From Spodoptera frugiperda (Eukaryota; Arthropoda; Insecta; Lepidoptera; Noctuidae): a stretch of DNA of 64,000 bases. Position 1 is the stretch's first letter; every line of letters starts with the position of its first letter. Location of the stretch: NCBI RefSeq assembly GCF_023101765.2, contig NC_064218.1, forward strand, positions 186,001-250,000, read 5' to 3'. Shown here one piece after another: positions 1 through 10,780 of this stretch. The notes beneath the pieces were generated by a model, which was not told where the DNA came from, did not search any database, and saw only the letters and a program-made list of their open reading frames with translations. The translations under genes were made by a program, and so were the position numbers.

Positions 1-1159
1 GCCGGAGACTCTGAGTGAGCGGGGGAGCCCAGGTGCGGAGCTTATCACGCACCATCCGGTAGGGGCGCCCCCATGGATCTCTGTTCAGAGTCTCCAGCAT
101 CTCTCGGCGGGCTTCCTCCTTAGCCCGCCAAATTTCCGCTTTGAGGGCGGCCTTTGCCGCCTTGTACCCCTCGTACAACTCCGCCTCTCTGACCTCCGCA
201 TCTGACGGACGGATACGGAGCCTGCGGTGCCTGGTGTACCGGCGTCGCGCAGCAACGCACGCACTGCGCATAGCAGCTAACTCCTGCGACCACCAGTACA
301 CCTGGCGCTTGCGCTGACCTGGCCGGACCCGGGGCATCGCCACGTCACATATTTTGGACATGGCGTCCTGGAGCCATCTTGCTTCCTCGTCGATGTCGGC
401 AGGCCTGTCCGGTGGAATCACCCAGGCCTGCACGATTGCGGCTTCCAGGAAAAGCTCCCGGTCCAGCTGTCTCAGCGCCCAACGCGGGCCATATGGGGCC
501 TGTCTGGCTGGCGGGTTCGCGGCCTCGGTGGAGACGTCAAACCGGATGTACCGGTGGTCCGAGAACGTCTCCACCTCCTCCATAACGCGCCAGTCAACGA
601 CACGAGGTGACAGAGCAGGGCTGGCGAACGATATGTCCACCACCGATTCGCCCTGCATCCGCACGCACGTGGGGACAGAACCCCGGTTCAGGACGACTAG
701 GCCTGTCTCCAGAGCCCAGTCTTCCACCATCCTACCCCGAACGTCAGTGAGCCGGGAACCCCAAGCCAAGTTTTTGGCATTGAAGTCCCCGAGGACAAGC
801 ACGGGGAGGGAACGGAACCCGACGACGACGGCGACCAACTCCCTCAGGGAGTTGTGGAACTCGGCGAGAGTTCGGTTCGGAGAGAAATACACGCCCACCA
901 CAGCGATCTCTCCGAACCGTGCTGCGACACAACCCCGGCCTCTCCGAGCATTCTCGAGAGTCGGGGTACCGGCGGCGGCCGACGAGATGATGGTCACCGA
1001 ACCGTCCAAGTCCGCAACCCAGTGATCCCTGGGCGGGACGAAATACGGCTCGGAGACCACAGCGACATTTATTGACCACTGCGCCATGCTCTGGAGTAGA
1101 AGGTCCTGAGCGGCGGCGCAGTGGTTGATATTCGCCTGGAGGAGGCGGAATGGAGTCAT
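1..1159 (-). CDS. R1-clade LINE ORF2, N-terminal endonuclease part (runs off left edge)
   Basis: This is the amino-terminal 386 codons of the LINE polyprotein, which nicks target DNA and primes reverse transcription. From the ATG at 1,159-1,157 the frame is open to base 1. Visible apurinic/apyrimidinic endonuclease-like motifs are SEPYF (catalytic Glu about residue 37), GDFNAKN (about 124-130), VVDISF (Asp about 175) and FSDH (about 199-202). These match the catalytic Glu, Asp/Asn, Asp and Asp-His of LINE endonucleases. The frame starts 13 bases after the ORF1 stop, the usual compact arrangement. Reverse transcriptase motifs should lie to the left of base 1. No frameshift or stop is seen. The start is the first ATG after ORF1; translation by reinitiation is possible. 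Confidence 0.82.
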   Translation of the reverse strand, partial: MTPFRLLQANINHCAAAQDLLLQSMAQWSINVAVVSEPYFVPPRDHWVADLDGSVTIISSAAAGTPTLENARRGRGCVAARFGEIAVVGVYFSPNRTLAEFHNSLRELVAVVVGFRSLPVLVLGDFNAKNLAWGSRLTDVRGRMVEDWALETGLVVLNRGSVPTCVRMQGESVVDISFASPALSPRVVDWRVMEEVETFSDHRYIRFDVSTEAANPPARQAPYGPRWALRQLDRELFLEAAIVQAWVIPPDRPADIDEEARWLQDAMSKICDVAMPRVRPGQRKRQVYWWSQELAAMRSACVAARRRYTRHRRLRIRPSDAEVREAELYEGYKAAKAALKAEIWRAKEEARREMLETLNRDPWGRPYRMVRDKLRTWAPPLTQSLR

Positions 1160-1172
1160 TACTGACAATCCA

Positions 1173-3269
1173 TCACAACCTGGCGGCATTACGGCCGGCG
1201 GAGACCGCGGCGGCGGTAGCAGTGGCGACTGCGGCGGCGGTGGCGGAAACGACGGGGGCGGCGGAGGGCCTACCCTTATCCCTGGGTTTGGTAGGGGGGG
1301 AGCAGGCCTTGCTCCCGACCCGGTGATTGGCCGGCTTGCCGGCCGCTGCACATGCGTCGCAGTGCAGCGGGGCGGTACACGTACCGGCCTTGTGACCGGG
1401 CTGACCGCAGCGGAAGCAGCGGTCGCTGCGGTCAACCTCCGAGGTGCATTTAACGCTCACGTGGTGGCCCACGTGGCAGCGGTAGCACCTCAGAGGCCGG
1501 ACCTCGAGCAGCTTGACCTGCGCCGAGACCCACCCCACCAGGAGCCTTCTGCCCTCCTTAATCTTTTTGGCCGCTGTCACGGGGCAGCTTACCACCACCG
1601 TGCGCAGCCCCGAGTTGTCCGGACGGATGGTGCCTGCCTTGACCTGGTCAACAGGGCACCCTCCCGTCCTGGCGACAGCGGCCACCACTTCGTGCTCCGT
1701 CACGGAGTCGTCCAGACCCAATATACGCAAGTCAAGGCACTTGGTGGGCCTGGACACGCGAACCTCTTCCGCACCGAGACACGCCCTAATCCTTTCGGCT
1801 AGGGCGTCGGCGGATGAACCACTGGCCGCGCCGGGGACCTCAAGTAGACGGGCTCCTGTTGCCGTCACCTTCATTGAGAACCCGTCAGGGGCCCCGAACT
1901 CCGCGGGAGTCACCGCCCCCTTCAATTTGGCGAGGACGTCGCCATACGTTACACCCCTCTGGACTGCATCGGGCTGTAGCGTAATAACTACAGCCGCGGT
2001 CTTAGGGGCGAGAAGCAAGGCCGCAGCGCGCTTCTCCTTGCGCTGCTGCTGGCGCCGCTGCCGCTGCGCTTTTTTGCGGCGCTTCCTCGCCTCTTTGGCG
2101 ACTCTCCTCGCCTCGCCAACTACTTGCCAGTCACCACTTGCCGGCAGGGTGGGCTCGCTTGTGACTGGGGCAGCTTGTTGAGCCGCTGCACCCCTCCTCC
2201 CTCTTCTGCGTCCGGTAGACGCATTTACCGCCTGCCCGCCAGCCGGAGCCTGCACCACTGGAGGAGCTGGGGCCCTTGTTGGGGGAGCCGCTCGTGGCCT
2301 TGCCACCGGTTGAGTATCGCGGCTAGTCCGACCAGAGGAGGTCGAGGGCCTGGCCGCAACGGCCGCGTATGACCTCGAGGTCGCTGAACTCGAGGCCGCT
2401 AGCGGGGGACGGAGGAGTTTGCTCTCCAGCACATTAAAACGTTGCTGGAAAGCAGCCATCTCCCTGCGAAGTAGCTCCACCAAATCAGGTTCCGCCGGAG
2501 GCTGAGGTTGACGTCCTCGGCAAACGGCAAGCTCAGCCTTAGTGGCCCGGAGCTCGGCCTCCAGCGCCGCATTGGAGGCCGACAAGCGCGACAGCTCCCG
2601 CCGCATGTCGGCCAGCTCCCGATGTACTTTTCCCGCCGAGGGAACCCTACATATATCGAAGGCCGCCGCCATAATTTCGGCCTCCACCGACTTCAGCTGA
2701 GCGGCTCCGGCAGGCTGGGATTTCTTTCCTGCTATCTGGCGAAGTCCCTCCCTGACAGCTTGACGAAGGGTCTCAGAGCCACGCTCACCATTCAAGCTCT
2801 CGGCATCCACAACCTCCATCACGGAGGAGTCCGAGTGGACGGCACTGATTAGAGCGCTACCCTCTGCGGCAGGGCGCTCAGCCGGCTTGGGTCGGACAGT
2901 ACCTGCCAACCTCTTGCCCTTCCCCCTGCCTCCACCCCGCGCGGCCGTGGGGATTTTAGGGGGGGCCGGGGCCTCCTGCGCGTTGGAGGACGAGGACAAT
3001 CCCCGACCCTCCTCCGTCCTGGGGCGCTTGAAAGCCGCCCTTGTCTGTCGCTGAGAGCTCACGCTCGCGGCAAACACTGATGAGGAGTCGGACTCCGAGT
3101 CCGACGCCTTCCAGCTTGGGACCCGTGTGTGGGACTTGCTGGACGAGTCCAGCGCCTCCCCACGGGTATCAGAGCCATTAAGGCTCTCTGCCACAACAAC
3201 TGCAGGCGAGCTAAGCTCACCTGCCCTCTCCTCCTCTGGTGGTTTTATTGATTTTGTTTTCTTTCCCAT
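1173..3269 (-). CDS. R1-clade LINE ORF1, gag-like nucleic-acid-binding protein
   Basis: ORF1 proteins of R1-clade LINEs bind element RNA and form ribonucleoprotein particles. The frame is open to 3,353, but I prefer the ATG at 3,269-3,267 (MGKKTKSIKPP...), giving 698 aa. The earlier ATG would add 28 residues that look like translated leader. The N-terminal half is low-complexity and rich in Ser, Arg, Glu and Pro. A coiled-coil-like stretch near the middle (residues about 220-250, leucine/alanine/glutamate rich) could drive oligomerisation. A highly basic KEARKRRKKAQRQRRQQQR segment follows. The C-terminus carries three knuckles: CYRCHVGHHVSVKC, CFRCGQPGHKAGTC, and a longer Cys-rich CDAC...H...C unit. 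Codon use is strongly GC-rich compared with the host genes nearby. Confidence 0.85.
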   Translation of the reverse strand: MGKKTKSIKPPEEERAGELSSPAVVVAESLNGSDTRGEALDSSSKSHTRVPSWKASDSESDSSSVFAASVSSQRQTRAAFKRPRTEEGRGLSSSSNAQEAPAPPKIPTAARGGGRGKGKRLAGTVRPKPAERPAAEGSALISAVHSDSSVMEVVDAESLNGERGSETLRQAVREGLRQIAGKKSQPAGAAQLKSVEAEIMAAAFDICRVPSAGKVHRELADMRRELSRLSASNAALEAELRATKAELAVCRGRQPQPPAEPDLVELLRREMAAFQQRFNVLESKLLRPPLAASSSATSRSYAAVAARPSTSSGRTSRDTQPVARPRAAPPTRAPAPPVVQAPAGGQAVNASTGRRRGRRGAAAQQAAPVTSEPTLPASGDWQVVGEARRVAKEARKRRKKAQRQRRQQQRKEKRAAALLLAPKTAAVVITLQPDAVQRGVTYGDVLAKLKGAVTPAEFGAPDGFSMKVTATGARLLEVPGAASGSSADALAERIRACLGAEEVRVSRPTKCLDLRILGLDDSVTEHEVVAAVARTGGCPVDQVKAGTIRPDNSGLRTVVVSCPVTAAKKIKEGRRLLVGWVSAQVKLLEVRPLRCYRCHVGHHVSVKCTSEVDRSDRCFRCGQPGHKAGTCTAPLHCDACAAAGKPANHRVGSKACSPPTKPRDKGRPSAAPVVSATAAAVATATAAAVSAGRNAARL

Positions 3270-3890
3270 ACAGTTCCCACGAGTGTGGGGGAAATATTCA
3301 GTCCACCCAGGCAGTGCCCCCTGTACCTGGGTAAGTGTATATTTGTATCCCAACTAGAGGGTCCACCGGTCCCCTAGCTGGGGGTGCGCTCGAGACTGAC
3401 ACTACTCCTCAGCCACGCATACCCTCGCCGCGCACCAGAACTTGGTATTGGAGGAATTTTTTATAGAGGTTAACTTCCTCGCGGTCCGGGCGATCAAGCC
3501 AAGACCCTCGTCCCGTTCAGAGTCATAAAACATGACCATGACATCTTCCCGGATTACGATATCAACGGTTGCAGTCAGGAACAACTTGTGCCCCGATGCT
3601 GCTCGTTGGCAGGGTGAGTGCACAACGAGCACCGTCCTTGCCTCTCCGCCACGCTCTCTGCTAAGTCAGAGAGACGGGCGGAAAGACGCTCCCTCGGAGG
3701 CGCAGGCCATGTGTCAGCACAGAGCCTGCCGCCTTTGGAACCCATCTCGGGTCCTTCCGCTTCGTCCAGAAGTTCGCTACAGGCAATAGCCACTCCAACC
3801 CTATCACCCCCGTTAGGGGGACTATTACCTGTACCCAGGGTGCACCACGGGGAGGTCTTCTGGCACCGCACCCCGTACTACGGAGATGCA
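3270..3890 (-). other. Probable 5' leader of the R1-clade LINE
   Basis: This GC-rich stretch precedes ORF1 and ends where composition falls to the AT-rich background around 3,880-3,900. It has no long coding frame of its own; a 76-codon frame at 3,402-3,632 has no recognisable motif. LINE leaders usually hold an internal promoter, but no specific element can be pointed to here. Confidence 0.5.
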
Positions 3891-6800
3891 ATAGCTAAAC
3901 TGTGGAACTATGCGTCCATTTCCACTGATACTAAGCTATATAGCTGTACGAGGAAGATGCGCAGCTCGAGTATTTGCGATGTAAAGATAGTAGGAAAAGC
4001 ATCGCGTGCATCTTTACATATAAAATCATAGCTTAGCTAAATCCGTTTCCACCAGTGCCAATGAATATAATGGGTGGAAGCCAAACGCATCCACAGCTAC
4101 GTAGCATAGTACATCTCTGGTGGAGATACAAACTCCCTTGGTCTAGAGATAGTTAAGAGATTGGAGAAGGATGTAGGCAAAGCTAGTAAAATATATTCTT
4201 GATTATAATATGAGTAAATACCAGAATACCTAACCTCAATTCTGAAAGTTTCACTAGTGACCACTGCCGTTTCGTGCTGAAAATATTTATACATATTTAT
4301 TTATTGTATCTATTTTCATGTGTCGATTGTCGCCGTTATTGAGGTACAATCTAATTTGACCCTACGTGATATTTGGGTCATGCAAGATCAAACTGTTTGT
4401 GTCGGTTATCTGTACACTCGCGACTCCTGACACAGGTCACTGTGTCAAAACAAACATGGCGACCTGTCTAGCCAACTATGTCAAAATAAAGCTGAAATTA
4501 AATAATGAATGATGTGTATTGATAATAATGTTTAATTAGTTAATTATTTTATTAAACTGTAAAGTTTTTAACATGGTCACTAACACTAACATTAGAACGT
4601 TTGACGGGATATTTACCATGTTTATTTATGTCTATGAGTTTCCGATATTTCGGCACTGTTGCAAGCGCCATGATCTCGGCTGATATTCTTTATTATAAAA
4701 AAATGTCTCATAAAATGTTATTGTTGTTAAAGTTCTTGTACAATTATTACTAAATTGTTGTTTAATTGTAACCGCGTAACATTATTGTCTTGTAAACCAC
4801 TATACTATTCTCAGAGGCGGAGTCGATCTCGATTGTTAACGAAATTTTATAATGTAGTAGTTAGGTAACAGAACGTATGTATGTAGTGCAGGGAGTTCAT
4901 GCTCTCAAACAATTGCTATTGTCACTCCTGACACATTTTTGTTAATATTTGTTTCTTATTGTTTTTTATAATAAATGACGACTGAAGGTGTACGTTCAAG
5001 AACAGTGTGATATGTGTGTTACAAATAACATCAAGCCGTTTATTCTACAAGGGCGTAGGCAGAGGTACGAATTTTGATTGTAACGCCAAGTGTTCGGTAG
5101 TTATTTTACGAGTCTCATGTAATTATTATAATACAGCTAAGTGATATGCTATCAGACCTTGTAAAGTTTTAAGTCCTAGGATGGATCCTTTACTCTCTTC
5201 ATCTTCTGCACTAATAGATATATTATATAAAGTTGAAGAGATTGTTTGTTTGTTTTAGAACAGTAATTTAAGGAAATATAGGTCCGTTTTGAATAATTAT
5301 TTTAGTTTTGTGTAGTGCTTTTATCGAGGACGGCTATAGGCAAAACATCACGCTATGACCAGTAGAAGCCGAACAGGGGGCTGCAAACCGCGCGGAAGTA
5401 TCTAGTTACTCATCTGCCTTCCCCTTCAGGATATGATATCCTTGTACCTATCTTACAAAATGTCCTACTCTAAACCAAAACAAGCATCTTGTGTAAACAG
5501 TGCGCTTTGTATCGCAATGAGGTCCATTTCCGCGGCAGTGAGATGTGGCAAGTTGACGAGTGACCCGCTGACCACTCGCGTTATCTGCCGCCCTGGTACG
5601 TGGTACGTGGCGACCATTGACATGTTTACAGAACACAGTTCTCATGAAGTAGAGATATTAGTTTAAACGAACTATGCTATTTGTAAGCGAAGCTACAGAA
5701 GTACGCATTCATTCATAGCTTTTTCTCACATATGGTGAGCACGTTTTTTAGAAAATTGGCAATGCACTTGTAACTCCTATGGTCTTATTTAACGGCAGAT
5801 GATCCATAGCAAGACTAGTTAGATTAGAGCGAGTTACTTTTTATTAATCAGTTTTATTTAGTTTGAAGTGTTTATTTTTTTGGGTCTTTAGTCATTGGCA
5901 TTTAACCCGTCGTCCAATCGATTTGATATACATATATTTGGTGCACACTCTTAATCTTATCGACTACATAATATAAGCAAATTAAAACCGTTTAACGTAA
6001 AAAAAATATTTACGTATTACTTGTTTACCAGACACTTTGTATAATTTATGTTTGAATGTTTGTTTTGTAGTCAACTAAAGATTTCACTTTTGTTTTTACC
6101 TGTGTTTATTATATACTATTTGTGTGTTAGACATACATAGTTAGACGTTAGACATACTTACATTTGTATATGGATTGTTGGATACGTGACAGAAGAGGTT
6201 CTATAAATGTGGAAGCAGCGAACCAAGCAGGACACACCAAAAGATCAAGGTGTTGTTATATTCAAATATATAATTCTATGCAATTAAACCTACATAAGTA
6301 AGCAATTAGGATTATAAAACGTGGATATTAGACAGCTAGAACTACTTCGCATGGCTCCAAGATTTCTCTCAGGGAATGTAGTAAATAGTCACGTTAGGTG
6401 CTCGCGGCATATACTCGTGGCTATATTGCTATATTATTATATGGCCTCCAATCAATAATTTCTATGTAATAATATGTACGTCTTATATACAGGTGTTTCT
6501 AAGATTAATTGCGTGCCTCTAGTGAAATCTAGTACTTAGTACTGAGTCCGGAAATTCGCCGTATAATGTGCAACGGAGTCTTAATAAATAAGTTATATTA
6601 GATAGCTAATAACGGCGGGCAGACATTCTGATATGTTTTTACGTTTAGTGTTAGGGACAGGATATACTGCTCTATATATGATGTACTGCTCCAGTTGTCA
6701 TGTGATTGGGGACATGATGCAAGGTCCTCTCCTCACAATAATACAAGCATAATAAATAACTGTGAGTAAATATGGAGTGGGATGTTGAGACATCGGCTTA

Positions 6801-7280
6801 TGATTGGCATCGCGGACGCATGTCCTGTCCATTAATACAAGACCTTGCTCGCATTGTGATCACCGCTTGTTGTACATCGACCAAACAGTAGGATCTACCC
6901 GATTAGTTCAGTTTTTGTTGATCCTTCCGCAGTAGCCAGCTGTGGCCGAAGGTCAGGCATTGCAATAGAAAGTGCTTCGATTATAAAATACCGCGAAACA
7001 TTAATATGTATCGGTACTGTGTACGGGCGAAGTGGCGGATTGTTTTGGAAACTTTCTGCTACTAGGGCTCTGAGTATCCCCCCTGATGTTAGGTAAACAT
7101 TGGTTTTAAATACGTGCGCATAGGTTCATCATAGTTGTTGTTATTAGTAAATAAGTATTAGGTAAACATCGGAACATCACGCGGTGTTATTCAGTATTGT
7201 GCAAAGAAAGTGTTAGATAAGTATATCGTGGCTGGAGATTTCAATATGTTATTAATTGTTTAGGTACTTATGCCCAGTAG
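3891..7280. other. AT-rich non-coding stretch
   Basis: No coding region or RNA gene is supported here. The sequence is AT-rich with short frames only. One piece at 5,330-5,406 resembles a Helitron tail and is listed separately. Around 5,050-5,070 the words gggcgtaggcagaggt resemble the 3' end of the SINE family seen elsewhere, in minus orientation. Confidence 0.5.
5330..5406 (+). repeat. Degenerate Helitron-like 3' fragment
   Basis: The words catcacgctatgaccagta match the region catcacgctacgatcaata inside the Helitron-like element at 35,633-36,647. The fragment ends ccgcgcggaag...tctagtt, which resembles the GC-rich terminal hairpin and CTAG|T end of those elements. It is short and diverged. 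Confidence 0.4.
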
Positions 7281-7790
7281 GTCCATGTGTGCAACAATCG
7301 TCCAGCGGCGGGTGCAGTAGCCGCGGCCACAATAGCGCAGTATCTGGGTTGCGACACGATGCACATGTACTCGGCACACGTAACATATAACCACTACAGC
7401 ATTACAAATACTTGCAAGCAGCACACACCTGGTCACTTCAGCACGATATGTTGTTTACGAACATCACTAGTTCTTCGATTTATTTTTTCGCGCATCGTAT
7501 TCCGATGGATGGAGTGCGTCGGATGCGCGGGCGCGGCCCGCACGATATCACTTGCGCGCGAGTCTCGCGACTTTGGCCGTCGGGACGTGATACGGGGCCG
7601 AGACGAGCCTTTCACAACGAAGGTTGTTTGACAATAGACGATAGAGCCGGTGCCGGTGGTAGGGACCGACTTATCAATGGTTGCGTAACCCCACGTGTAC
7701 TCGGCGGTGGAGTGTGCACGCGACATTGCTACTTGTTGCCGCACGCCGCGCCGGTGCCCAGGTGGTCGCGAGCCATATGATTCAAGAACT
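7281..7790. other. CpG-rich patch without recognised gene
   Basis: About 500 bp stands out for GC and CpG content, for example near 7,500-7,610 and 7,660-7,770. Frames of 114-124 codons exist on both strands here, but their translations show no domain, signal or repeat and look like products of the low AT content. It could be a promoter-associated patch or an old transposon remnant. Nothing decides between these. Confidence 0.3.
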
Positions 7791-7929
7791 CGATTTGAGT
7801 AAATCATAATATTATATTATAACATATGAGTAAATAAATGCATATTTATACATTTGTCGGTGTTGCAAAACTACCTGTCTTATTTATTTTTTGTGTAAAT
7901 TTTTAAATTATCTTTCAACACATTACCGG

Positions 7930-7949
7930 ACACACACACACACACACAC
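7930..7949. repeat. (AC)10 microsatellite
   Basis: Ten perfect AC units are bracketed by ccgg on both sides (accgg on the left, ccgga on the right). Confidence 0.95.
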
Positions 7950-8514
7950 CGGACAATAACACTTCACTTCTACAATTACAAACGCATCTAGCTTGCGTTG
8001 TCGTAATGTTTTGCTCTCAAGCAAATAGTTTCACGTTTTTTGCTATCATCAACAAAATGTTGACACTTACGCCATAATGCGACCACCGCGCCGTCATTGG
8101 TCGTCCACTGACCATGGCATGTTTACTATGTACCCACTACATAACTTACGACGTAGTATTTCTTTGAAAAATTGTGAATTTTAAAGACATAATGATATTG
8201 TTTACTGTTATTAGAAAGGAAGCTAGAGTGATGTCCAACAAAACAATACATATTGCCTGTTGGTTATATTGGCATCTTGTATTGTACATATCCTGAGATA
8301 AGTCAGTGTGTGCATAAGTGTGATGTTATGTTAGTGTTACCTACATTGCTTCATACTTGACATTGTAACCAAGGGAAATCGCTAAAGACGAGATACGGTC
8401 TCTTCGATAAGGCGGGCGATTCACTAACTTTAAATTAAAAGCATGCGACCTTTAACAATGATTATCATTTTTTTTAAGTATACCCCACCCTAGTTTACAA
8501 ACCTACAAGTTAAC

Positions 8515-8630
8515 ATACACATGTCATCCAGATCCAGATCCGAAACAGCAAAATGTGGATCCCATAAAGAGTTACTCCGTGCGGAAATCGAATTCCCAGC
8601 CACTGCGCCAACCGTGCAGTCCATGTAGAA
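8515..8630 (-). repeat. tRNA-like SINE, family 2, partial
   Basis: In minus orientation it reads ggttggcgcagtggctggga, then a Pol III B-box-like stretch (attcgatttccgcacgg), then gatctggatgacatgtgtatg. The same order of words recurs at 51,921-52,045 (plus) and in diverged form at 30,130-30,275 (minus), so this is a dispersed family. Boundaries are approximate. Confidence 0.55.
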
Positions 8631-9173
8631 AAATCATTTGCGGCTGAAAATCAAACGAAACTTCGCGTTAAAGAATCGTAGAACACCTAGGATCGTCTAA
8701 TGAATACGTAATAAAACAACTATTAGAAACATTATAAAAAATACTTTATTTACAAAATAATACGTTGATGGCAAATGTAACAAAATAAGTAAACAAATGG
8801 TAATAGGTACAAGACTGTCATACAGTCGGCTCACATCGAAATGTAAACAATTTTACCAAATTTTAAAAGTTCTTACTTGTAGTATTTTAATGACTTGTAA
8901 ATCAACACCCTATAAATTGTACGAAATATGTATTAACATAACATTTTCACAGACATACCTTATAATAACGTAAACAAAACATAGTATTGAATTGTTACAT
9001 CAAACAGTTTTATAAACGGTTTTTTATACGAATTCTGTGGATATATCTATGGCAAGTACAATTTAACTTTAAATTAATTAACAATCAAATAATCGAATAA
9101 GCTAACAATTCCCATGTATAAATAACAGTTTTTCAACTTGTTTTTTTTCTTGATTCTACTTTTTTTTTTTTTT

Positions 9174-9332
9174 GAGTGGAGAAAATCGTCCTATGACTTC
9201 TCCCGCCTTGGGCGAGGCGAGAGGGAGTGTCAGACTCTTACTGACTAAAAACCACCCCGTTCCTTCTCCTGCCTTTCGAGCCGGAGCCCCGGTGAACCCG
9301 CTAGTCCGCAGCTTCGGATCAGGCATCAGCCC
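9174..9332 (-). repeat. Second copy of the LINE 3' end
   Basis: This 159-bp stretch is nearly identical to 9,357-9,523 (cttctcccgccttgggcgag, then gtcagactcttactgacta, then ccccgttccttctcctg). Differences include a missing tag in the ctagtccgcag words and isolated substitutions. Both copies end in T runs, so both carry a poly(A) tail on the minus strand. Confidence 0.85.
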
Positions 9333-9645
9333 TTTTTTTTTTTTTTTTTTTTTTTTGAGGGGGAAAATCATCCAATGACTTCTCCCGCCTTGGGCGAGGC
9401 GAGAGGGAGTGTCAGACTCTTACTGACTAAAAACCACCCCGTTCCTTCTCCTGCTTTTCGAGCTGGAGCCCCGGTAAACCCGCTAGGTAGTCCGCAGCTC
9501 CGGATCAGGCATCAGCCCTACTGGGCCCCATCTGTGGTGGTCTGATGGCTCTTTGAGGCGCGCGCGGAACGCGACGCGCCGCACGCACGGGTCTGGTTCT
9601 GTTCGGGCGATGAGCTACCCTTGCTCGCCGTCCACAGACCCGCAC

Positions 9646-10115
9646 TTACGGTGGCCGGAGATCGTCCCGCGACCCCCGACGCCCAGAGTGTCTCTCGCGA
9701 CGGCTGGGGCGTGAGGAGGTTTGTTCCCTCACGCGCCCCGCCTCCTCCTTAGCTAGCATGACTGCTTCGCAAAAGGAGGAGACGGCATCCCAATCCCTCT
9801 CGCTCCGCACCATGGCCTGAACCAGTGCCGGGCGCGAGAGGTCGCCGTCGCCGACCACATCCCTGAGGACTTGGCGGTGCTCGGCCCACGCAGGGCACAC
9901 CGCCACTGTATGTTCTACTGTGTCCTCCGGGCGGTCCTCGCAGTGATGACACCCGGGCGTTTCCTCCCGCCCAATAAGGAACAGGAACCTACCGAAACTC
10001 CCATGTCCGGTAAGCACCTGCGTCAGGCGGTAGGTGAGGACGCCGTGGCGCCTCTCTAGCCACTCCTCAAAGAGGGGTCTTACCGCTGCAATGACAGCGA
10101 GCCCAGCCCTCGGTT
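9646..10115 (-). pseudogene. C-terminal fragment of R1-clade LINE ORF2
   Basis: The frame runs from the truncation junction near 10,115 to a stop at 9,646. It shows VLTGHGSFGRFL, then GREETPGCHHC, then EHTVAVCPAW, the CCHC zinc-finger-like motif and surrounding words that close ORF2 in R1-clade LINEs. Endonuclease and reverse transcriptase domains are absent because of 5' truncation, so it cannot support transposition. The first in-frame Met is at 10,017, but the coding similarity extends upstream of it (AVIAAVRPLFEEWLERRHGV), confirming a fragment rather than a small gene. It is on the same strand as the LINE at 1-3,890; whether they belong to the same family cannot be tested because that element's 3' end is outside the window. 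Confidence 0.8.
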
Positions 10116-10343
10116 AGGCATCAGCCCTACCGGGCCTCATCTGTTCTTGAGTCTACTTGCGAGCGGGTTCGTACCCCATCCAGAGGGGTCTGGGAACTAC
10201 AGTCATGATGTCTATCACCAAAGCTTATCACTACATCGGTATAATCTCAGTCTATTGTATTAAATTAATTAAAACTATTGTACTGGCACCGGCACATCCA
10301 GCTACACCAAATTACTTCAGTAAAATTTCAACATTATTCCAAC

Positions 10344-10556
10344 TGTTGAAGCGCCTCTTAAATTGTGAATAGCAATAAGACATAGTTTGTAAGATTTAAT
10401 TATAACATTTGTAACAGGCGCTTAAAGTCCCTGACCTTTGTTAATTTAAATGTCATGTCATTCACTTTTTTTTTTTATTAAAACTGCACACTGCAAGCTA
10501 CGTTCCTGATTTTTTTATTCCCGAAATATTCTACTGAGCTATCACCATTTTCTACA
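10344..10556 (+). repeat. 5' LTR of BEL/Pao element
   Basis: It begins TG and ends CA, as LTRs do, and matches 16,550-16,761 along its length except in a T run near 10,466-10,476. It should hold the promoter and poly(A) signal of the element. Confidence 0.97.
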
Positions 10557-10575
10557 TGGTCCGTACGAGCCGGAT
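10557..10575 (+). other. Candidate tRNA primer-binding site
   Basis: The bases directly after the 5' LTR are tggtccgtacgagccggat. The leading TGG fits the complement of a tRNA CCA tail. The rest resembles the complement of the 3' end of insect tRNA-Tyr, with about two differences. The tRNA identity comes from memory and is tentative; the position is secure. Confidence 0.5.
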
Positions 10576-10780
10576 GATCCATCATCTACAACCAGCAAAG
10601 TGGAATAATCTAAATATTGGATATTTTGGAAATTGGAGTTAATAAGTACCAGAGTGAAGAGGTGACGAACACGTTTTGGAAAAAGTGGATTGAACAACGA
10701 GTGAAATCAAACAAGAAGTGTTAAAGCCAAAGCATTATAATATTAATTAAATTCACCCAACACTCATAATAATAAATCAG

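Larger units (their letters stand above)
1..3890 (-). mobile_element. R1-clade non-LTR retrotransposon (LINE), 5' half
   Basis: Reading leftward, a GC-rich 5' leader is followed by a gag-like ORF1 with three zinc knuckles and then by the start of ORF2 with an APE-type endonuclease. ORF2 is still open at the left edge, so reverse transcriptase and 3' end lie outside the window. The short gap between the ORFs, the triple CCHC/CCHH knuckles ending ORF1, and the ORF2 opening (FRLLQANINHC) are typical of the R1 clade. The sequence is much more GC- and CpG-rich than its flanks. The 5' boundary near 3,890 is placed only where composition drops, because the left target duplication lies outside the window. 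No stop interrupts either ORF, which suggests a young copy. Confidence 0.85.
7791..9146. other. AT-rich non-coding stretch
   Basis: No gene is supported. It contains the (AC)10 microsatellite and a minus-strand SINE-like copy listed separately. On the minus strand there is an AATAAA near 8,745, but no upstream coding exon was recognised to go with it. Confidence 0.4.
9161..10143 (-). mobile_element. 5'-truncated R1-clade LINE with duplicated 3' end
   Basis: On the minus strand the order is the C-terminus of ORF2, a 3' untranslated region, a poly(A) tract (T run 9,333-9,356), a second shorter copy of the same 3' end (9,174-9,332) and a terminal poly(A) tract (T run 9,160-9,173). It is bounded by an imperfect 15-bp target duplication: ttcttgattctactt at 9,147-9,161 and ttcttgagtctactt at 10,144-10,158, one mismatch. 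Next to the right-hand duplication, 10,116-10,143 repeats 28 bases of the 3' end (26 of 28 match 9,508-9,535). The insertion therefore holds three pieces of the same 3' region. Confidence 0.85.

Noticed and set aside
744..1079. Minus-strand 111-codon frame within ORF2
   Set aside because: It is a shifted frame; the adjacent frame carries the endonuclease motifs.
1125..2852. Plus-strand frames of 100-225 codons over the LINE
   Set aside because: They are antisense to the recognised ORF1 and have no domain; high GC lowers stop frequency.
7287..7807. Three overlapping frames of 114-124 codons in the CpG-rich patch
   Set aside because: No domain, signal or similarity recognised; overlap on both strands is typical of chance frames in GC-rich DNA.
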